Positions 5,121 to 8,717 of a stretch of 8,717 nt of DNA are shown piece after piece; positions within the stretch are counted from its first letter, which is position 1, and each line of letters opens with the position of its first letter. The stretch comes from Fulvivirga aurantia. GTDB lineage: Bacteria > Bacteroidota > Bacteroidia > Cytophagales > Cyclobacteriaceae. The notes beneath the pieces are model-generated. The model did not search any database and was not told where the DNA came from. It saw nothing but the letters and a program-made list of their open reading frames with translations. The stretch is taken from contig NZ_SMMD01000799.1 in the NCBI RefSeq assembly GCF_009711475.1, positions 1 through 8,717 of the forward strand, read 5' to 3'. Both the position numbers and the translations under genes were made by a program.

Positions 5121-6074
5121 CTAAACTACAGGCTGCTTGCTTTGTGTTTCTTTAACCGGTTTCTCTGTTGTCGTTTCCTCGTTAGGAATGCCCTTTTTTG
5201 GATCAAAAATTTTGAAACCATGTAGGTTTTGCTGAGTAAACGTTTTTGGAAATTTCTCAACTCCCGGAAAGCCCAGTTTTATATCACGTCCATCATAAGG
5301 TATGTAGTTGGTGCCCCACAAATAGTCCCAAATACTTAGTGTGAGCCCAAAGTTTACTCCAAACCTTCTTTCTTTGGGTAGGTCGTGGGCATGATGCCAA
5401 ATGTGCATTTGCGGATTGTTGAATACATATTTGAGAGGCCCAAGGTTGATTTTAAGGTTAGAGTGATTAAAGTGACCTACGGCCAGTGTAAAAATGTGGA
5501 TGATGAAAAAATCTCTCAAACCAATGCCGATCAGGGCCAGCGGTATATACTCAAGTGTTCGATATACAACGTTTTCCATCCAGTGATATCTCAGATGGGC
5601 TGCAAAACCCATTTGCTCTACAGAATGGTGTACCTTATGAAATTCCCATAAAAAATCGGAGCGGTGCAGCAGTCTATGTACATTCCATTGTACAAAATCC
5701 CTCACCACAAAGCCCAACAAGAGGTGCGCCCAAAGTGGCCATGACATCACCTCAAACGCCACCAGGTTGGTAATGCCGATGGATGCTAATGTATCATTAA
5801 AAAAATTGACTACAACATCTGAAGCTGCATTGTAAATGATCAATGAGAATAAGAAAAAGTTGAAGAACATGTAGAAGAAGTCAAGCCAGAAGTCCTTACG
5901 AAACCTGGGTTGGTTTTTCCTCCAGGGACTAACAATTTCAAGTAAAAAGAAAAAAGCTGACACCCCTATAAGCCAATAAAAGTAATTGTGCCAGGTGGGG
6001 TGAGTAATTTCATGCCACAAGTACGAAGCATAGCCCTTGTAGCCGTCAATGAATATGTCTATGTATTTCTGCAT
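5121..6074 (-). CDS. Fatty acid hydroxylase / sterol desaturase superfamily membrane protein
   Basis: This 317-aa integral membrane protein carries the histidine clusters of the di-iron hydroxylase superfamily: HRLLH (133-137), HKVHH (146-150), HFNH (201-204) and HIWHH (224-228). Predicted membrane segments lie at about 31-48, 64-85, 108-125 and 175-197. The family uses a di-iron centre and O2 to hydroxylate or desaturate lipids and similar hydrophobic substrates; the substrate here is unknown. The last 25-30 residues are a hydrophilic Glu/Lys/Thr-rich tail, probably disordered. The gene is the last of the sulfite dehydrogenase operon and starts 6 bp after the rhodanese lipoprotein stop, so it is very probably co-transcribed. 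A lipid-modifying enzyme is an unexpected member of a sulfur-oxidation operon; it might adjust membrane or quinone chemistry, which is speculation. Confidence 0.88.
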   Translation of the reverse strand: MQKYIDIFIDGYKGYASYLWHEITHPTWHNYFYWLIGVSAFFFLLEIVSPWRKNQPRFRKDFWLDFFYMFFNFFLFSLIIYNAASDVVVNFFNDTLASIGITNLVAFEVMSWPLWAHLLLGFVVRDFVQWNVHRLLHRSDFLWEFHKVHHSVEQMGFAAHLRYHWMENVVYRTLEYIPLALIGIGLRDFFIIHIFTLAVGHFNHSNLKINLGPLKYVFNNPQMHIWHHAHDLPKERRFGVNFGLTLSIWDYLWGTNYIPYDGRDIKLGFPGVEKFPKTFTQQNLHGFKIFDPKKGIPNEETTTEKPVKETQSKQPVV

Positions 6075-6080
6075 TTTTAT

Positions 6081-7007
6081 TTACTTAAGCACTTCGTTAA
6101 TTTTCGGTCTCTCCACAGGCAGTTTATGGTAAGTCCACTCTGTCCATGAGCCGTCATAGTTTTTTACGTTATTGTAGCCCAATAATTGGGTAAGTACAAA
6201 TGTGGTGTGTGCGGAGCGCACACCAGAATGACAATACACAACAATGTTAGACCCAGAATCGATCATATTGCTCGTGTAGTTAGTCTTTATATCATCTATA
6301 GTTTTAAATAATTGCTTTTCATAATCTACATTACTGGCCCAATCGATATGAATACTGCCGGGTATTTTGCCACTATCGTATGCACCGGTTTTCATGTAGT
6401 AGCCATTATATTCATCTTCAGTTCTACTGTCTATTATCACAATGGTCGTGTCTTTATAAATGGCTATAAGTTCTTTGAGGTCAACAAAACGGGAGGAAGA
6501 ATAATTTTCTTGAAAGGTAAATTTTGATTGAGGCCTAATGGTTTTTTCATGAGTTAATTGGCCGACAGTTTGCCATGCTTTTACACCACCGTGCAACAAG
6601 GCTACATTGTTAAATCCGTAAAAATCGAGCACCCACCATAACCTTGCAGCATCACAAGAGGCTTTGTCGTCATATATAACCAAAAAGTGGTCCCGAGAAA
6701 TACCGTGCTTTCCGAGCAAATCTTCTAGTTGACTTTTGGAAGCAATTATACCTCCATACGGCAACGTATTTTCCTGTATGTCTGTGCGCCAGATATTAAC
6801 CGCCCCTGGGATGTGCTGCTTTTGATAGGCTTCAGGTTTTCGCATATCAATTACGACCACTGAGTCCTCATCAATGATAGTCGCCAGGTCTTTAGCCTCG
6901 ATTAAGCCGTTGTCATACGCAATGACATTAACCTCATTTTTAGCCTCTTGACAGGCAAAACACCCACCTAAACATAATATAAATGCGAATATATTATTCC
7001 AATTCAT
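6081..7007 (-). CDS. Two-domain rhodanese lipoprotein (thiosulfate sulfurtransferase type)
   Basis: This 308-aa protein has a lipoprotein signal (hydrophobic 6-15, lipobox LGGC with Cys16), so it should be lipid-anchored in the cell envelope. Two rhodanese domains follow. The first (about 35-150) has DMRKPEAYQKQHIPGAV, but its loop reads YDDKASCDAARLWW with Asp at the usual cysteine place, so it is likely non-catalytic, as is normal in tandem rhodaneses. The second (about 175-297) has IIDSRTEDEY, KIPGSIHI and the active loop YCHSGVRSA with catalytic Cys259. CHSGVR differs from the thiosulfate loop CRKGVT and the mercaptopyruvate loop CGSGVT, so the donor cannot be assigned. Its start overlaps the end of the cytochrome gene by 14 bp. 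Beside a sulfite dehydrogenase it may release sulfite from thiosulfate or pass on sulfane sulfur; this is inference. Confidence 0.9.
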   Translation of the reverse strand: MNWNNIFAFILCLGGCFACQEAKNEVNVIAYDNGLIEAKDLATIIDEDSVVVIDMRKPEAYQKQHIPGAVNIWRTDIQENTLPYGGIIASKSQLEDLLGKHGISRDHFLVIYDDKASCDAARLWWVLDFYGFNNVALLHGGVKAWQTVGQLTHEKTIRPQSKFTFQENYSSSRFVDLKELIAIYKDTTIVIIDSRTEDEYNGYYMKTGAYDSGKIPGSIHIDWASNVDYEKQLFKTIDDIKTNYTSNMIDSGSNIVVYCHSGVRSAHTTFVLTQLLGYNNVKNYDGSWTEWTYHKLPVERPKINEVLK

Positions 7008-7455
7008 ACCATTCTATATCTGTAAGTACTGCCCTACGCCCTTTCTTCTGAGGTGGGTAGTTTGTAACCAAATAGTCAATTATTTTATCTTCATTTTCTC
7101 CCAGTTCCCAGAGGCTCTGTGTTTCCTGCATCCATTTAATTATACTTTTCCAGCCCTCTCTATCGGCTTTGTTTTGAATAATTATTTTTGCTGAGTGACA
7201 TGCTGTACAGTTTTGTACAACTAGCATTAGAGATTCACCATCTTTTAACCCTGTGCGAACGTGTATACCATTTTCAATTAAGTCATCATCTTCAGGTGGG
7301 GTGACTTGGGCTATTTCCTCTTTGTTATTAAATAATTTTAGCGCTGGGTCAATTTGGATATAGACGATAGCAACCGCTAATAAAAGGGTCATCGACAGGA
7401 TTCCAAGTGTAATTCTGTAGATTTTTCTTACTAATTCTACCTGCTCTTTTTCCAT
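6994..7455 (-). CDS. Membrane-anchored mono-haem cytochrome c, probable electron acceptor of the sulfite dehydrogenase (SorB-like)
   Basis: The 153-aa product has one N-terminal membrane helix (about 14-33) that should act as an uncleaved anchor. An acidic linker (EEIAQVTPPEDDD) follows, and then a small cytochrome c domain in the periplasm. The single haem site is CTACH (Cys83, Cys86, His87), and WMQ with Met109 is the best candidate for the axial ligand. The segment VVQNCTACHSAKIIIQ...GWKSIIKWMQ resembles cytochrome subunits paired with sulfite dehydrogenases (SorB type). The gene starts 6 bp after the sulfite dehydrogenase stop, the usual order for SorA-SorB pairs. It should take electrons from the Mo enzyme and feed them to the respiratory chain. 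The membrane anchor differs from the soluble SorB of the classic enzyme and would keep the complex at the inner membrane. Confidence 0.85.
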   Translation of the reverse strand: MEKEQVELVRKIYRITLGILSMTLLLAVAIVYIQIDPALKLFNNKEEIAQVTPPEDDDLIENGIHVRTGLKDGESLMLVVQNCTACHSAKIIIQNKADREGWKSIIKWMQETQSLWELGENEDKIIDYLVTNYPPQKKGRRAVLTDIEWYELE

Positions 7456-7461
7456 TTTCTA

Positions 7462-8682
7462 CTAACTCACCTTTACCGCTATGCGATGGCAGGCATTATT
7501 TAAATAGCCCTTTGGGTTCCATCCTGGGATCACCATCGGCTGCATGTGCCCATTTTCATCTGTCGCCCTAACCCATACCTCGTAATATCCATTTATTGGA
7601 AAAGAAGCCTTTGCAGACCAGCGCTGCCACGCTAACCGATTAACCGGTGCTTGTAGCTCACATAAATGCCAGGTAGCCCCAAAATCAATTGAGTAGTGTA
7701 CTTCCTTGACTTGTAACTCCCCGGCCCAGGCATGGCCCCTTATATCAAGTGATTTTTTGTTGAGTAGGGCCCCTGTTTTAGGATAAGTAATGAGGGACTT
7801 TACAGGCATAGATTCAATAATGCACATCTTTTCGTCTGGCACATTTGTACCTGGTTCTACTGCTTCGCACGGCACCCGATAGGATTGGCCACCCATTTTA
7901 GCACCATCATGTACTTTGTTACGAATCACTAGCCTATTGACCCATTTGCCAGACACTGATGCAGGCCAACCACCGGCAACCAATCGAAGCGGATGCCCAT
8001 GTGCTATTGGTATGTCCTGACCATTCATAGAATAAGCAACCAGCGTTTCTTCCTGTAGTGCTTTTGCTAAAGGTATACCTCTCGAAATGGGTTCTTTTTC
8101 GGGGTTACCACTGAGGTGAGTATCAGTTCCGTAATATCCAATATATACTGCATCTGATTTCAACCCTACATCCATGAGTAAATCTTTGAGCCTAACACCT
8201 GTCCAGGAAGCACATGAGACGGCCCCAACCGTCCATTGATTACCTTTGGCTGGAGGATTAAACTCACTACGGCCATTACCCCCACATTCCAGCGTGAGGT
8301 TGTATGTATGTTTAGGGAACTTCTTTAAATCAGATAAAGTATATGTTTTAGTTTGTTTGGCAGACTCACCCTCTATGGTAAGTGTCCATTTATTTACATC
8401 TATTTTGTTAGGGATCAGGCCATTGTTTCTTACAAACATTTTTGAAGCAGGGGTGACCTCATCATCCAATAAATGCGCTTGCGCCTCGGCATTCCAGGGT
8501 CGGTCGTTAAGCACAATCATGTCCTTATGCTTGTCAAACAAACTGTAGAAGTCAGTATTATCCTGAAGAATGACAGGTGACAGCCCTTCCGGAAGGTTAT
8601 TTGCAAACACTATTTCTGCCCCTACCAATGTAGATAGAGATGCAAGAGCACTTTTCTTTAAAAAACTTCTTCTATTAGCCAT
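7462..8682 (-). CDS. Tat-exported molybdopterin sulfite dehydrogenase (SorA/SoxC-like, sulfite oxidase family)
   Basis: This 406-aa protein begins with a twin-arginine signal (NRRSFLKKSA, hydrophobic to about residue 26), so it is exported folded with its cofactor. The Mo-pterin domain covers about 80-255 and contains FVRNNG (83-88, Arg85), LECGGNGR with the probable Mo-ligand Cys133, AYSMNGQDIP (216-225), and the HGHPLRLV block before GKWVNRL. The C-terminal Mo-co dimerisation domain (about 285-403) includes PKTGALL, IRGHAWAG and VHYSIDFGATW. The family oxidises sulfite to sulfate and passes electrons to cytochrome c. FVRNNG has Asn where the SorA enzyme has His next to the substrate pocket, as in SoxC-like members, so substrate range could differ. 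It is the first gene of the operon inside this window. Only 35 bp upstream are visible, too little to identify the promoter. Confidence 0.9.
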   Translation of the reverse strand: MANRRSFLKKSALASLSTLVGAEIVFANNLPEGLSPVILQDNTDFYSLFDKHKDMIVLNDRPWNAEAQAHLLDDEVTPASKMFVRNNGLIPNKIDVNKWTLTIEGESAKQTKTYTLSDLKKFPKHTYNLTLECGGNGRSEFNPPAKGNQWTVGAVSCASWTGVRLKDLLMDVGLKSDAVYIGYYGTDTHLSGNPEKEPISRGIPLAKALQEETLVAYSMNGQDIPIAHGHPLRLVAGGWPASVSGKWVNRLVIRNKVHDGAKMGGQSYRVPCEAVEPGTNVPDEKMCIIESMPVKSLITYPKTGALLNKKSLDIRGHAWAGELQVKEVHYSIDFGATWHLCELQAPVNRLAWQRWSAKASFPINGYYEVWVRATDENGHMQPMVIPGWNPKGYLNNACHRIAVKVS

Positions 8683-8717
8683 TATCCAGGTAATAATATC
8701 GGTAATTAACCAATAAC

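Noticed and set aside
5385..5773. Two overlapping plus-strand open frames
   Set aside because: Both are antisense to the histidine-motif region of the sterol-desaturase-type gene and overlap each other; they look like shadows.
7204..7219. TGTACA-N4-TGTACA repeat resembling an operator
   Set aside because: It lies over the haem-binding codons of the cytochrome c gene (VQNCTAC), so the bases are explained by protein sequence, and no promoter is expected there.
8246..8548. Plus-strand open frame of 100 codons
   Set aside because: It is antisense to the sulfite dehydrogenase Mo-pterin domain; its translation has no domain features.

Overview
The window looks like a piece of a Bacteroidota chromosome, probably Cytophagales-like. 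The reasons are moderate-to-low GC, start codons preceded by A/T-rich sequence rather than a Shine-Dalgarno motif, a promoter element of the Bacteroidota type (TAnnTTTG), and the protein styles: PAS-rich hybrid kinases, secreted rhodaneses and a Tat-exported sulfite-oxidase-type enzyme. This is inferred from features, not from a database match. All ten genes lie on the minus strand, so transcription runs from high to low coordinates. I saw no RNA genes, mobile elements or CRISPR arrays.

Region 8682-5121 (first operon, read right to left): a Tat-exported molybdopterin sulfite dehydrogenase, a membrane-anchored mono-haem cytochrome c, a two-domain rhodanese lipoprotein and a fatty-acid-hydroxylase/sterol-desaturase family membrane protein. 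Genes are 6 bp apart or overlap by 14 bp. The upstream promoter lies at or beyond the right edge of the window.

Region 5120-3447 (second operon): a 91-bp gap carries a perfect 16-bp palindrome (TGTAAC-N4-GTTACA) of Crp/Fnr type and, about 41 bp upstream of the predicted transcript start, fits a class II activator position over a TAnnTTTG box. It precedes a cytoplasmic rhodanese, a 73-aa membrane protein, a secreted rhodanese and a secreted DsrE-like protein, spaced by 0, -4 and 15 bp. Two tight inverted repeats lie inside the secreted rhodanese gene.

Region 3446-699: a leader with two hairpins, the second terminator-like, stands before a hybrid histidine kinase whose N-terminus appears to be a catalytically dead CheB methylesterase domain. 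A small DoxX-family membrane protein follows, with a C9 tract just before its start codon, then a probable terminator. Region 698-1 is the N-terminal part of a second membrane-anchored PAS sensor that runs off the left edge.

Taken together, this is a sulfur-oxidation locus without Sox proteins. Rhodaneses and a DsrE-like carrier in the periplasm, and one rhodanese in the cytoplasm, could move sulfane sulfur. The Mo enzyme and cytochrome c could oxidise the resulting sulfite to sulfate. DoxX and the sterol-desaturase-like protein could serve membrane or quinone functions. The pathway order is inference; the family assignments are well supported by motifs.
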